Made by a program: the position numbers and the translations under genes. Shown in pieces: positions 1 to 16,398 of a stretch of 64,000 nucleotides of DNA. How positions within the stretch are numbered: the first letter of the stretch is position 1; each line of letters begins with the position of its first letter. The notes beneath the pieces were generated by a model. The model worked only from the letters and a program-made list of their open reading frames with translations. It made no database searches and had not been told where the DNA came from. The stretch comes from Bombus terrestris (Eukaryota; Arthropoda; Insecta; Hymenoptera; Apidae): assembly GCF_910591885.1 (NCBI RefSeq), contig NC_063275.1:496001-560000 (forward strand). The letters are read 5' to 3'.

Positions 1-1673
1 GTTATACGTTTTATCGTAATACTATACAACATTATACGTTATATCGTAATAGTATATAACGTTATACGTTATATTGCAATACTATACAACGTTATACGTT
101 ATATCGTAATAGCATATAACGTTATACGTTATATCCGATGACTATACAACGTTATACGTTATATCGTAATAGTATATAACGTTATACATTATATCCTATT
201 ACTATACAACGTTATACGTTATATCGTAATAGTATATAACGTTATACGTTATATCGTAATACTATACAACGTTATACGTTATATCGCAATACTATACAAC
301 GTTATACGTTATATCGTAATAGTATATAACGTTATACGTTATATCGTAATAGTATATAACGTTATACGTTATATGGTAATTCAATATAACGTTATACCTT
401 ATATCGTAATACTATACAACGTTATACGTTATATCGTATTACTATACAACGTTATACGTTATATCGTATTACTATACAACGTTATACGTTATATCGTAAT
501 AGTATATAACGTTATACGTTATATGGTAATACAATATAACGTTATACATTATATCGTAATACTATACAACGTTATACGTTGTATCGTAATAGTATATAAC
601 GTTATACATTATATCCTATTACTATACAACGTTATACGTTACATCGTAATAGTATATAACGTTATACATTATATCCTATTACTATACAACGTTATACGTT
701 ATATCGTAATAGTATATAACGTTATACATTATATCCTATTACTATACAACGTTATACGTTATATCGTAATAGTATATACCGTTATACGTTATATGGTAAT
801 ACTATACAACGTTATACGTTATATCCTAATAGTATATAACGTTATACATTATATCCTATTACTATACAACGATATACGTTATATCGTAATACTATACAAC
901 GTTATACGTTATATCGTATTACTATACAACGTTATACGTTATATCGTATTACTATACAATGTTATACGTTATATCGCAATACTATACAACGTTATACGTT
1001 ATATCGTAATAGTATATAACGTTATACGTTATATCGTAATAGTATATAACGTTATACGTTATATCGTATTACTATACAACGTTATACGTTATATCGTAAT
1101 GGTATATACCGTTATACGTTATATGGTAATACAATATAACGTTATACCTTATATCGTAATACTATACAACGTTATACGTTATATCGTATTACTATATAAC
1201 GTTATACGTTATATCATATTACTATACAATGTTATACGTTATATCGCAATACTATACAACGTTATACGTTATATCGTAATAGTATATAACGTTATACGTT
1301 ATATCGTATTACTATACAACGTTATACGTTATATCGTAATAGTATATAACGTTATACATTATATCCTATTACTATACAACGTTATACGTTATATCGTAAT
1401 AGTATATAACGTTATACATTATATCCTATTACTATACAACGTTATACGTTATATCGTAATAGTATATAACGTTATACGTTATATCGTAACACAACATAAC
1501 GTTATACCTTATATCGTAATACTATACAACGTTATACGTTATATTGTACTACAAAATAACGTTATACGTTATATCTTAATACTATACAACGTTATACGTT
1601 ATATCGCAATACTATACAACGTTATACCTTATATCGTAATAGTATATAACGTTATATCCGATTACTATACAAC
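1..1673. repeat. HOR copy A1 (3' part only)
   Basis: This is the end of a domain A higher-order repeat entered partway through. It ends with the short unit at 1651-1673. A TATTGC unit, an AGCATATAAC unit and a CCGATGAC unit in the first 150 bases match the block preceding the TGGTAATTC monomer in later copies, which locates the entry point within the HOR. Confidence 0.8.
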
Positions 1674-4600
1674 GTTATACGTTATATCGTAATAGTATAT
1701 AACGTTATACGTTATATCGTATTACTATACAACGTTATACGTTATATCCTAATAGTATATAACGTTATACATTATATCCTATTACTATACAACGATATAC
1801 GTTATATCGTAATACTATACAACGTCATACGTTATATCGTAATACTATACAACGTTATACATTATATCCTATTACTATATAACGTTATACGTTATATCGT
1901 AATAGTATATAACGTTATACGTTATATCGCAATACTATACAACGTTATACGTTATATCGTAATAGTATGTAACGTTATACGTTATATCGTATTACTATAC
2001 AACGTTATACGTTATATCGTAATAGTATATAACGTTATACGTTATATCGTAATAGTATATAACGTTATACGTTATATGGTAATTCAATATAACGTTATAC
2101 CTTATATCGTAATACTATACAACGTTATACGTTATATCGTAATACTATACAACGTTATACGTTATATCGTAATAGGATATAACGTTATACGTTATATCGT
2201 AGCACAATATAACGTTATACCTTATATCGTAATACTATACAACGTTATACGTTATATCGTATAACTATACAACATTATACGTTATATCGTATTACTATAC
2301 AACGTTATACGTTATATCGTAATAGTATATACCGTTATACGTTATATGGTAATACAATATAACGTTATACCTTATATCGTAATACTATACAACGTTATAC
2401 GTTATATCGTATTACTATACAACGTTATACATTATATCCTATTACTATACAACATTATACGTTATATCGTATTACTATACAACGTTATACGTTATATCGT
2501 AATACTATACAACGTTATACGTTATATCGTAATAGTATATAACGTTATACATTATATCCTATTACTATACAACGTTATACGTTATATCGTAATAGTATAT
2601 AACGTTATACATTATATCCTATTACTATACAACGTTATACGTTATATCGTAATAGTATATAACGTTATACGTTATATCGTAAAACTATACAACGTTATAC
2701 GTTATATCGCAATACTATACAACGTTATACGTTATATCGTAATAGTATATAACGTTATACGTTATATCGTAATAGTATATAACGTTATACGTTATATGGT
2801 AATTCAATATAACGTTATACCTTATATCGTAATACTATACAACGTTATACGTTATATCGTATTACTATACAACGTTATACGTTATATCGTATTACTATAC
2901 AACGTTATACGTTATATCGTAATAGTATATAACGATATACATTATATCCTATTACTATACAACGTTATACGTTATATCGTAATAGTATATAACGTTATAC
3001 GTTATATCGTAATACTATACAACGTTATACGTTATATCGCAATACTATACAACGTTATACGTTACATGGTAATTCAATATAACGTTATAGCTTATATCGT
3101 AATACTATACAACGTTATACGTTATATCGTAATACTATACAACGTTATACGTTGTATCGTAATAGTATATAACGTTATACATTATATCCTATTACTATAC
3201 AACGTTATACGTTACATCGTAATAGTATATAACGTTATACATTATATCCTATTACTATACAACGTTATACGTTATATCGTAATAGTATATAACGTTATAC
3301 GTTATATCGCAATACTATACAACATTATACGTTATATCGTAATAGTATATAACGTTATACGTTATATCCGATGACTATACAACGTTATACGTTATATCGT
3401 AATAGTATATAAAGTTATACATTATATCCTATTACTATACAACGTTATACGTTATATCGTAATAGTATATAACGTTATACGTTATATCGTAATACTATAC
3501 AACGTTATACGTTATATCGCAATACTATACAACGTTATACGTTATATCGTAATAGTACATAACGTTATACGTTATATCGTAATAGTATATAACGTTGTAC
3601 GTTATATGGTAATTCAATATAACGTTATACCTTATATCGTAATACTATACAACGTTATACGTTATATCGTATTACTATACAACGTTAGACGTCATATCGT
3701 AATAGTATATAACGTTATACGTTTTATCGTAATACTATACAACGTTATACGTTATATCGTAATAGTATATAACGTTATACGTTATATTGCAATACTATAC
3801 AACGTTATACGTTATATCGTAATAGTATATAACGTTATACGTTATATCCGATGACTATACAACGTTATACGTTATATCGTAATAGTATATAACGTTATAC
3901 ATTATATCCTATTACTATACAACGTTATACGTTATATCGTAATAGTATATAACGTTATACGTTATATTGCAATACTATACAACGTTATACGTTATATCGT
4001 AATAGTATATAACGTTATACGTTATATCCGATGACTATACAACGTTATACGTTATATCGTAATAGTATATAACGTTATACATTATATCCTATTACTATAC
4101 AACGTTATACGTTATATCGTAATAGTATATAACGTTATACGTTATATTGCATTACTATACAACGTTATACGTTATATCGTAATAGCATATAACGTTATAC
4201 GTTATATCCGATGACTATACAACGTTATACGTTATATCGTAATAGTATATAACGTTATACATTATATCCTATTACTATACAACGTTATACGTTATATCGT
4301 AATAGTATATAACGTTATACGTTATATCGTAATACTATACAACGTTATACGTTATATCGCAATACTATACAACGTTATACGTTATATCGTAATAGTATAT
4401 AACGTTATACGTTATATCGTAATAGTATATAACGTTATACGTTATATGGTAATTCAATATAACGTTATACCTTATATCGTAATACTATACAACGTTATAC
4501 GTTATATCGTATTACTATACAACGTTATACGTTATATCGTATTACTATACAACGTTATACGTTATATCGTAATAGTATATAACGTTATACGTTATATGGT

Positions 4601-5746
4601 AATACAATATAACGTTATACGTTATATCGTAATACTATACAACGTTATACGTTGTATCGTAATAGTATATAACGTTATACATTATATCTTATTACTATAC
4701 AACGTTATACGTTACATCGTAATAGTATATAACGTTATACATTATATCCTATTACTATACAACGTTATACGTTATATCGTAATAGTATATAACGTTATAC
4801 ATTATATCCTATTACTATACAACGTTATACGTTATATCGTAATAGTATATACCGTTATACGTTATATGGTAATACTATACAACGTTATACGTTATATCCT
4901 AATAGTATATAACGTTATACATTATATCCTATTACTATACAACGATATACGTTATATCGTAACACTATACAACGTTATACGTTATATCGTATTACTATAC
5001 AACGTTATACGTTATATCGTATTACTATACAATGTTATACGTTATATCGCAATACTATACAACGTTATACGTTATATCGTAATAGTATATAACGTTATAC
5101 GTTATATCGTAATAGTATATAACGTTATACGTTATATCGTATTACTATACAACGTTACACGTTATATCGTAATGGTATATACCGTTATACGTTATATGGT
5201 AATACAATGTAACGTTATACCTTATATCGTAATACTATACAACGTTATACGTTATATCGTATTACTATATAACGTTATACGTTATATCATATTACTATAC
5301 AATGTTATACGTTATATCGCAATACTATACAACGTTATACGTTATATCGTAATAGTATATAACGTTATACGTTATATCGTATTACTATACAACGTTATAC
5401 GTTATATCGTAATAGTATATAACGTTATACATTATATCCTATTACTATACAACGTTATACGTTATGTCGTAATAGTATATAACGTTATACATTATATCCT
5501 ATTACTATACAACGTTATACGTTATATCGTAATAGTATATAACGTTATACGTTATATCGTAACACAACATAACGTTATACCTTATATCGTAATACTATAC
5601 AACGTTATACGTTATATTGTACTACAAAATAACGTTATACGTTATATCTTAATACTATACAACGTTATACGTTATATCGCAATACTATACAACGTTATAC
5701 CTTATATCGTAATAGTATATAACGTTATATCCGATTACTATACAAC
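1674..5746. repeat. HOR copy A2 (4,073 bp)
   Basis: A full domain A higher-order repeat between two short units, ending at 5724-5746. It equals 136 monomer lengths minus 7. It carries the GACGTC-bearing unit at 3684 and is the only copy with the 180-bp block at 3781-4320 present three times, which makes it longer than A4 and A7 in that region. The last 1.3 kb matches the last 1.3 kb of A1 almost base for base at offset 4,073. Confidence 0.88.
3781..4320. repeat. 180-bp (6-monomer) block repeated three times
   Basis: Three tandem copies at 3781-3960, 3961-4140 and 4141-4320. Each holds a TATTGC unit, a CCGATGAC unit and a CATT...CCTATTAC unit, separated by the GTAATAGTATATAAC class. Copies one and two are identical over 180 bp by direct reading; copy three has two substitutions (AATAC to ATTAC, AGTAT to AGCAT). 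This is a recent local expansion within HOR copy A2. Confidence 0.92.
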
Positions 5747-8700
5747 GTTATACGTTATATCGTAATAGTATATAACGTTATACGTTATATCGTATTACTA
5801 TACAACGTTATACGTTATATCCTAATAGTATATAACGTTATACATTATATCCTATTACTATACAACGATATACGTTATATCGTAATACTATACAACGTCA
5901 TACGTTATATCGTAATACTATACAACGTTATACATTATATCCTATTACTATACAACGTTATACGTTATATCGTAATAGTATATAACGTTATACGTTATAT
6001 CGCAATACTATACAACGTTATACGTTATATCGTAATAGTATGTAACGTTATACGTTATATCGTATTACTATACAACGTTATACGTTATATCGTAATAGTA
6101 TATAACGTTATACGTTATATCGTAATAGTATATAACGTTATACGGTATATGGTAATTCAATATAACGTTATACCTTATATCGTAATACTATACAACGTTA
6201 TACGTTATATCGTAATACTATACAACGTTATACGTTATATCGTATTACTATACAACGTTATACGTTATATCGTAATAGTATATACCGTTATACGTTATAT
6301 GGTAATACAATATAACGTTATACCTTATATCGTAATACTATACAACGTTATACGTTATATCGTATTACTATACAACGTTATACGTTATATCGTATTACTA
6401 TACAATGTTATACGTTATATCGTATTACTATACAACGTTATACCTTATATCGTAATACTATACAACATTATACGTTATATCGTATTACTATACAACGTTA
6501 TACGTTATATCGTAATAGGATATAACGTTATACGTTATATCGTAGCACAATATAACGTTATACCTTATATCGTAATACTATACAACGTTATACGTTATAT
6601 CGTATAACTATACAACATTATACGTTATATCGTATTACTATACAACGTTATACGTTATATCGTAATAGTATATACCGTTATACGTTATATGGTAATACAA
6701 TATAACGGTATACCTTATATCGTAATACTATACAACGTTATACGTTATATCGTATTACTATACAACGTTATACATTATATCCTATTACTATACAACATTA
6801 TACGTTATATCGTATTACTATACAACGTTATACGTTATATCGTAATACTATACAACGTTATACGTTATATCGTAATAGTATATAACGTTATACATTATAT
6901 CCTATTACTATACAACGTTATACGTTATATCGTAATAGTATATAACGTTATACGTTATATTGCAATACTATACAACGTTATACGTTATATCGTAATAGTA
7001 TATAACGTTATACGTTATATCCGATGACTATACAACGTTATACGTTATATCGTAATAGTATATAACGTTATGCATTATATCCTATTACTATACAACGTTA
7101 TACGTTATATCGTAATAGTATATAACGTTATACGTTATATCGTAATACTATACAACGTTATACGTTATATCGCAATACTATACAACGTTATACGTTATAT
7201 CGTAATAGTATATAACGTTATACGTTATATCGTAATAGTATATAACGTTATACGTTATATGGTAATTCAATATAACGTTATACCTTATATCGTAATACTA
7301 TACAACGTTATACGTTATATCGTATTACTATACAACGTTAAACGTTATATCCTATTACTATACAACGTTATACGTTATATCGTAATAGTATATAACGTTA
7401 TGCGTTATATCGCAATACTATACAACGTTATACGTTATATCGTAATAGTATATAACGTTATACGTTATATCCGATGACTATACAACGTTATACGTTATAT
7501 CGTAATAGTATATAACGTTATACATTATATCCTATTACTATACAACGTTATACGTTATATCGTAATAGTATATAACGTTATACGTTATATCGTAATACTA
7601 TACAACGTTATACGTTATATCGCAATACTATACAACGTTATACGTTATATCGTAATAGTACAAAACGTTATACGTTATATCGTAATAGTATATAACGTTG
7701 TACGTTATATGGTAATTCAATATAACGTTATACCTTATATCGTAATACTATACAACTTTATACGTTATATCGTATTACTATACAACGTTAGACGTCATAT
7801 CGTAATAGTATATAACGTTATACGTTTTATCGTAATACTATACAACGTTATACGTTATATCGTAATAGTATATAACGTTATACGTTATATTGCATTACTA
7901 TACAACGTTATACGTTATATCGTAATAGCATATAACGTTATACGTTATATCCGATGACTATACAACGTTATACGTTATATCGTAATAGTATATAACGTTA
8001 TACATTATATCCTATTACTATACAACGTTATACGTTATATCGTAATAGTATATAACGTTATACGTTATATCGTAATACTATACAACGTTATACGTTATAT
8101 CGCAATACTATACAACGTTATACGTTATATCGTAATAGTATATAACGTTATACGTTATATCGTAATAGTATATAACGTTATACGTTATATGGTAATTCAA
8201 TATAACGTTATACCTTATATCGTAATACTATACATCGTTATACGTTATATCGTATTACTATACAACGTTAGACGTCATATCGTAATAGTATATAACGTTA
8301 TACGTTTTATCGTAATACTATACAACGTTATACGATATATCGTAATAGTATATAACGTTATACGTTATATTGCATTACTATACAACGTTATACGTTATAT
8401 CGTAATAGTATATAACGTTATACGTTATATCGTAATAGTATATAACGTTATACGTTATATGGTAATTCAATATAACGTTATACCTTATATCGTAATACTA
8501 TACAACGTTATACGTTATATCGTATTACTATACAACGTTATACGTTATATCGTATTACTATACAACGTTATACGTTATATCGTAATAGTATATAACGTTA
8601 TACGTTATATGGTAATACAATATAACGTTATACGTTATATCGTAATACTATACAACGTTATACGTTGTATCGTAATAGTATATAACGTTATACATTATAT

Positions 8701-9759
8701 CCTATTACTATACAACGTTATACGTTACATCGTAATAGTATATAACGTTATACATTATATCCTATTACTATACAACGTTATACGTTATATCGTAATAGTA
8801 TATAACGTTATACATTATATCCTATTACTATACAACGTTATACGTTATATCGTAATAGTATATACCGTTATACGTTATATGGTAATACTATACAACGTTA
8901 TACGTTATATCCTAATAGTATATAACGTTATACATTATATCCTATTACTATACAACGATATACGTTATATCGTAACACTATACAACGTTATACGTTATAT
9001 CGTATTACTATACAACGTTATACGTTATATCGTATTACTATACAATGTTATACGTTATATCGCAATACTATACAACGTTATACGTTATATCGTAATAGTA
9101 TATAACGTTATACGTTATATCGTAATAGTATATAACGTTATACGTTATATCGTATTACTATACAACGTTATACGTTATATCGTAATGGTATATACCGTTA
9201 TACGTTATATGGTAATACAATATAACGTTATACCTTATATCGTAATACTATACAACGTTATACGTTATATCGTATTACTATATAACGTTATACGTTATAT
9301 CATATTACTATACAATGTTATACGTTATATCGCAATACTATACAACGTTATACGTTATATCGTAATAGTATATAACGTTATACGTTATATCGTATTACTA
9401 TACAACGTTATACGTTATATCGTAATAGTATATAACGTTATACATTATATCCTATTACTATACAACGTTATACGTTATATCGTAATAGTATATAACGTTA
9501 TACATTATATCCTATTACTATACAACGTTATACGTTATATCGTAATAGTATATAACGTTATACGTTATATCGTAACACAACATAACGTTATACCTTATAT
9601 CGTAATACTATACAACGTTATACGTTATATCGTACTACAAAATAACGTTATACGTTATATCTTAATACTATACAACGTTATACGTTATATCGCAATACTA
9701 TACAACGTTATACCTTATATCGTAATAGTATATAACGTTATATACTATTACTATACAAC
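5747..9759. repeat. HOR copy A3 (4,013 bp)
   Basis: A full copy equal to 134 monomer lengths minus 7. The GACGTC unit occurs twice (7787 and 8267, 480 bp apart), whereas the other full copies have one, so a 16-monomer interval appears to have been duplicated or converted here. The closing short unit at 9737-9759 is a variant: it reads TACTATTACTATACAAC where other domain A short units read TCCGATTACTATACAAC. Confidence 0.88.
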
Positions 9760-12700
9760 GTTATACGTTATATCGTAATAGTATATAACGTTATACGTTA
9801 TATCGTATTACTATACAACGTTATACGTTATATCCTAATAGTATATAACGTTATACATTATATCCTATTACTATACAACGATATACGTTATATCGTAATA
9901 CTATACAACGTCATACGTTATATCGTAATACTATACAACGTTATACATTATATCCTATTACTATACAACGTTATACGTTATATCGTAATAGTATATAACG
10001 TTATACGTTATATCGCAATACTATACAACGTTATACGTTATATCGTAATAGTATGTAACGTTATACGTTATATCGTATTACTATACAACGTTATACGTTA
10101 TATCGTAATAGTATATAACGTTATACGTTATATCGTAATAGTATATAACGTTATACGGTATATGGTAATTCAATATAACGTTATACCTTATATCGTAATA
10201 CTATACAACGTTATACGTTATATCGTAATACTATACAACGTTATACGTTATATCGTATTACTATACAACGTTATACGTTATATCGTAATAGTATATACCG
10301 TTATACGTTATATGGTAATACAATATAACGTTATACCTTATATCGTAATACTATACAACGTTATACGTTATATCGTATTACTATACAACGTTATACGTTA
10401 TATCGTATTACTATACAATGTTATACGTTATATCGTATTACTATACAACGTTATACCTTATATCGTAATACTATACAACATTATACGTTATATCGTATTA
10501 CTATACAACGTTATACGTTATATCGTAATAGGATATAACGTTATACGTTATATCGTAGCACAATATAACGTTATACCTTATATCGTAATACTATACAACG
10601 TTATACGTTATATCGTATAACTATACAACATTATACGTTATATCGTATTACTATACAACGTTATACGTTATATCGTAATAGTATATACCGTTATACGTTA
10701 TATGGTAATACAATATAACGGTATACCTTATATCGTAATACTATACAACGTTATACGTTATATCGTATTACTATACAACGTTATACATTATATCCTATTA
10801 CTATACAACATTATACGTTATATCGTATTACTATACAACGTTATACGTTATATCGTAATACTATACAACGTTATACGTTATATCGTAATAGTATATAACG
10901 TTATACATTATATTCTATTACTATACAACGTTATACGTTATATCGTAATAGTATATAACGTTATACGTTATATTGCAATACTATACAACGTTATACGTTA
11001 TATCGTAATAGTATATAACGTTATACGTTATATCCGATGACTATACAACGTTATACGTTATATCGTAATAGTATATAACGTTATGCATTATATCCTATTA
11101 CTATACAACGTTATACGTTATATCGTAATAGTATATAACGTTATACGTTATATCGTAATACTATACAACGTTATACGTTATATCGCAATACTATACAACG
11201 TTATACGTTATATCGTAATAGTATATAACGTTATACGTTATATCGTAATAGTATATAACGTTATACGTTATATGGTAATTCAATATAACGTTATACCTTA
11301 TATCGTAATACTATACAACGTTATACGTTATATCGTATTACTATACAACGTTAAACGTTATATCCTATTACTATACAACGTTATACGTTATATCGTAATA
11401 GTATATAACGTTATGCGTTATATCGCAATACTATACAACGTTATACGTTATATCGTAATAGTATATAACGTTATACGTTATATCCGATGACTATACAACG
11501 TTATACGTTATATCGTAATAGTATATAACGTTATACATTATATCCTATTACTATACAACGTTATACGTTATATCGTAATAGTATATAACGTTATACGTTA
11601 TATCGTAATACTATACAACGTTATACGTTATATCGCAATACTATACAACGTTATACGTTATATCGTAATAGTACATAACGTTATACGTTATATCGTAATA
11701 GTATATAACGTTGTACGTTATATGGTAATTCAATATAACGTTATACCTTATATCGTAATACTATACAACTTTATACGTTATATCGTATTACTATACAACG
11801 TTAGACGTCATATCGTAATAGTATATAACGTTATACGTTTTATCGTAATACTATACAACGTTATACGTTATATCGTAATAGTATATAACGTTATACGTTA
11901 TATTGCATTACTATACAACGTTATACGTTATATCGTAATAGCATATAACGTTATACGTTATATCCGATGACTATACAACGTTATACGTTATATCGTAATA
12001 GTATATAACGTTATACATTATATCCTATTACTATACAACGTTATACGTTATATCGTAATAGTATATAACGTTATACGTTATATCGTAATACTATACAACG
12101 TTATACGTTATATCGCAATACTATACAACGTTATACGTTATATCGTAATAGTATATAACGTTATACGTTATATCGTAATAGTATATAACGTTATACGTTA
12201 TATGGTAATTCAATATAACGTTATACCTTATATCGTAATACTATACATCGTTATACGTTATATCGTATTACTATACAACGTTATACGTTATATCGTATTA
12301 CTATACAACGTTTTACGTTATATCGTAATAGTATATAACGTTATACGTTATATGGTAATACAATATAACGTTATACGTTATATCGTAATACTATACAACG
12401 TTATACGTTGTATCGTAATAGTATATAACGTTATACATTATATCCTATTACTATACAACGTTATACGTTACATCGTAATAGTATATAACGTTATACATTA
12501 TATCCTATTACTATACAACGTTATACGTTATATCGTAATAGTATATAACGTTATACATTATATCCTATTACTATACAACGTTATACGTTATATCGTAATA
12601 GTATATACCGTTATACGTTATATGGTAATACTATACAACGTTATACGTTATATCCTAATAGTATATAACGTTATACATTATATCCTATTACTATACAACG

Positions 12701-13502
12701 ATATACGTTATATCGTAACACTATACAACGTTATACGTTATATCGTATTACTATACAACGTTATACGTTATATCGTATTACTATACAATGTTATACGTTA
12801 TATCGCAATACTATACAACGTTATACGTTATATCGTAATAGTATATAACGTTATACGTTATATCGTAATAGTATATAACGTTATACGTTATATCGTATTA
12901 CTATACAACGTTATACGTTACATCGTAATGGTATATACCGTTATACGTTATATGGTAATACAATATAACGTTATACCTTATATCGTAATACTATACAACG
13001 TTATACGTTATATCGTATTACTATATAACGTTATACGTTATATCATATTACTATACAATGTTATACGTTATATCGCAATACTATACAACGTTATACGTTA
13101 TATCGTAATAGTATATAACGTTATACGTTATATCGTATTACTATACAACGTTATACGTTATATCGTAATAGTATATAACGTTATACATTATATCCTATTA
13201 CTATACAACGTTATACGTTATGTCGTAATAGTATATAACGTTATACATTATATCCTATTACTATACAACGTTATACCTTATATCGTAATACTATACAACA
13301 TTATACGTTATATCGTATTACTATACAACGTTATACGTTATATCGTAATAGGATATAACGTTATACGTTATATCGTAGCACAATATAACGTTATACCTTA
13401 TATCGTAATACTATACAACGTTATACGTTATATCGCAATACTATACAACGTTATACCTTATATCGTAATAGTATATAACGTTATATCCGATTACTATACA
13501 AC
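9760..13502. repeat. HOR copy A4 (3,743 bp)
   Basis: This copy follows A3 closely at offset 4,013 through about 11.9 kb, then lacks the second GACGTC unit. Near its 3' end five monomers (13270-13419) have been replaced by five monomers from the middle of the HOR without changing length. The closing short unit is 13480-13502. Confidence 0.88.
13270..13419. repeat. 150-bp conversion-like patch in A4
   Basis: Five monomers here (classes CCTT, an ATTATACG-start unit, TAGGATATAAC, TAGCACAATATAAC, CCTT) replace the five found at this place in A1, A2 and A7. They are identical by reading to 10450-10599 of the same HOR copy. The interval length is unchanged, so a replacement such as gene conversion fits better than a simple insertion. 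Confidence 0.85.
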
Positions 13503-16398
13503 GTTATACGTTATATCGTAATAGTATATAACGTTATACGTTATATCGTATTACTATACAACGTTATACGTTATATCCTAATAGTATATAACGTTATACA
13601 TTATATCCTATTACTATACAACGATATACGTTATATCGTAATACTATACAACGTCATACGTTATATCGTAATACTATACAACGTTATACATTATATCCTA
13701 TTACTATACAACGTTATACGTTATATCGTAATAGTATATAACGTTATACGTTATATCGCAATACTATACAACGTTATACGTTATATCGTAATAGTATGTA
13801 ACGTTATACGTTATATCGCAATACTATACAACGTTATACCTTATATCGTAATAGTATATAACGTTATATCCGATTACTATACAACGTTATACGTTATATC
13901 GTAATAGTATATAACGTTATACGTTATATCGTATTACTATACAACGTTATACGTTATATCCTAATAGTATATAACGTTATGCATTATATCCTATTACTAT
14001 ACAACGTTATACGTTATATCGTAATAGTATATAACGTTATACGTTATATCGTAATACTATACAACGTTATACGTTATATCGCAATACTATACAACGTTAT
14101 ACGTTATATCGTAATAGTATATAACGTTATACGTTATATCGTAATAGTATATAACGTTATACGTTATATGGTAATTCAATATAACGTTATACCTTATATC
14201 GTAATACTATACAACGTTATACGTTATATCGTATTACTATACAACGTTAAACGTTATATCCTATTACTATACAACGTTATACGTTATATCGTAATAGTAT
14301 ATAACGTTATGCGTTATATCGCAATACTATACAACGTTATACGTTATATCGTAATAGTATATAACGTTATACGTTATATCCGATGACTATACAACGTTAT
14401 ACGTTATATCGTAATAGTATATAACGTTATACATTATATCCTATTACTATACAACGTTATACGTTATATCGTAATAGTATATAACGTTATACGTTATATC
14501 GTAATACTATACAACGTTATACGTTATATCGCAATACTATACAACGTTATACGTTATATCGTAATAGTACATAACGTTATACGTTATATCGTAATAGTAT
14601 ATAACGTTGTACGTTATATGGTAATTCAATATAACGTTATACCTTATATCGTAATACTATACAACTTTATACGTTATATCGTATTACTATACAACGTTAG
14701 ACGTCATATCGTAATAGTATATAACGTTATACGTTTTATCGTAATACTATACAACGTTATACGTTATATCGTAATAGTATATAACGTTATACGTTATATT
14801 GCATTACTATACAACGTTATACGTTATATCGTAATAGCATATAACGTTATACGTTATATCCGATGACTATACAACGTTATACGTTATATCGTAATAGTAT
14901 ATAACGTTATACATTATATCCTATTACTATACAACGTTATACGTTATATCGTAATAGTATATAACGTTATACGTTATATCGTAATACTATACAACGTTAT
15001 ACGTTATATCGCAATACTATACAACGTTATACGTTATATCGTAATAGTATATAACGTTATACGTTATATCGTAATAGTATATAACGTTATACGTTATATG
15101 GTAATTCAATATAACGTTATACCTTATATCGTAATACTATACATCGTTATACGTTATATCGTATTACTATACAACGTTATACGTTATATCGTATTACTAT
15201 ACAACGTTTTACGTTATATCGTAATAGTATATAACGTTATACGTTATATGGTAATACAATATAACGTTATACGTTATATCGTAATACTATACAACGTTAT
15301 ACGTTGTATCGTAATAGTATATAACGTTATACATTATATCCTATTACTATACAACGTTATACGTTACATCGTAATAGTATATAACGTTATACATTATATC
15401 CTATTACTATACAACGTTATACGTTATATCGTAATAGTATATAACGTTATACATTATATCCTATTACTATACAACGTTATACGTTATATCGTAATAGTAT
15501 ATACCGTTATACGTTATATGGTAATACTATACAACGTTATACGTTATATCCTAATAGTATATAACGTTATACATTATATCCTATTACTATACAACGATAT
15601 ACGTTATATCGTAACACTATACAACGTTATACGTTATATCGTATTACTATACAACGTTATACGTTATATCGTATTACTATACAATGTTATACGTTATATC
15701 GCAATACTATACAACGTTATACGTTATATCGTAATAGTATATAACGTTATACGTTATATCGTAATAGTATATAACGTTATACGTTATATCGTATTACTAT
15801 ACAACGTTATACGTTACATCGTAATGGTATATACCGTTATACGTTATATGGTAATACAATATAACGTTATACCTTATATCGTAATACTATACAACGTTAT
15901 ACGTTATATCGTATTACTATATAACGTTATACGTTATATCATATTACTATACAATGTTATACGTTATATCGCAATACTATACAACGTTATACGTTATATC
16001 GTAATAGTATATAACGTTATACGTTATATCGTATTACTATACAACGTTATACGTTATATCGTAATAGTATATAACGTTATACATTATATCCTATTACTAT
16101 ACAACGTTATACGTTATGTCGTAATAGTATATAACGTTATACATTATATCCTATTACTATACAACGTTATACCTTATATCGTAATACTATACAACATTAT
16201 ACGTTATATCGTATTACTATACAACGTTATACGTTATATCGTAATAGGATATAACGTTATACGTTATATCGTAGCACAATATAACGTTATACCTTATATC
16301 GTAATACTATACAACGTTATACGTTATATCGCAATACTATACAACGTTATACCTTATATCGTAATAGTATATAACGTTATATCCGATTACTATACAAC
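13503..16398. repeat. HOR copy A5 (2,896 bp, internally deleted)
   Basis: The shortest domain A copy. A second short unit lies at 13863-13885, 383 bp after the first. Three monomers after it the order jumps to the GTTATGCATT unit (13976), which lies 1,343 bp after the short unit in A4 (11080) but only 113 bp after it here, a loss of 1,230 bp or 41 monomers. From 13976 to the end the copy matches A4 at offset 2,896, including the replaced patch at 16166-16315. Confidence 0.88.
16166..16315. repeat. Same 150-bp patch inherited in A5
   Basis: The five-monomer patch recurs exactly 2,896 bp downstream of its A4 position, with the same flanks. The patch therefore predates the duplication that made A5 from A4-like sequence. 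Confidence 0.85.
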
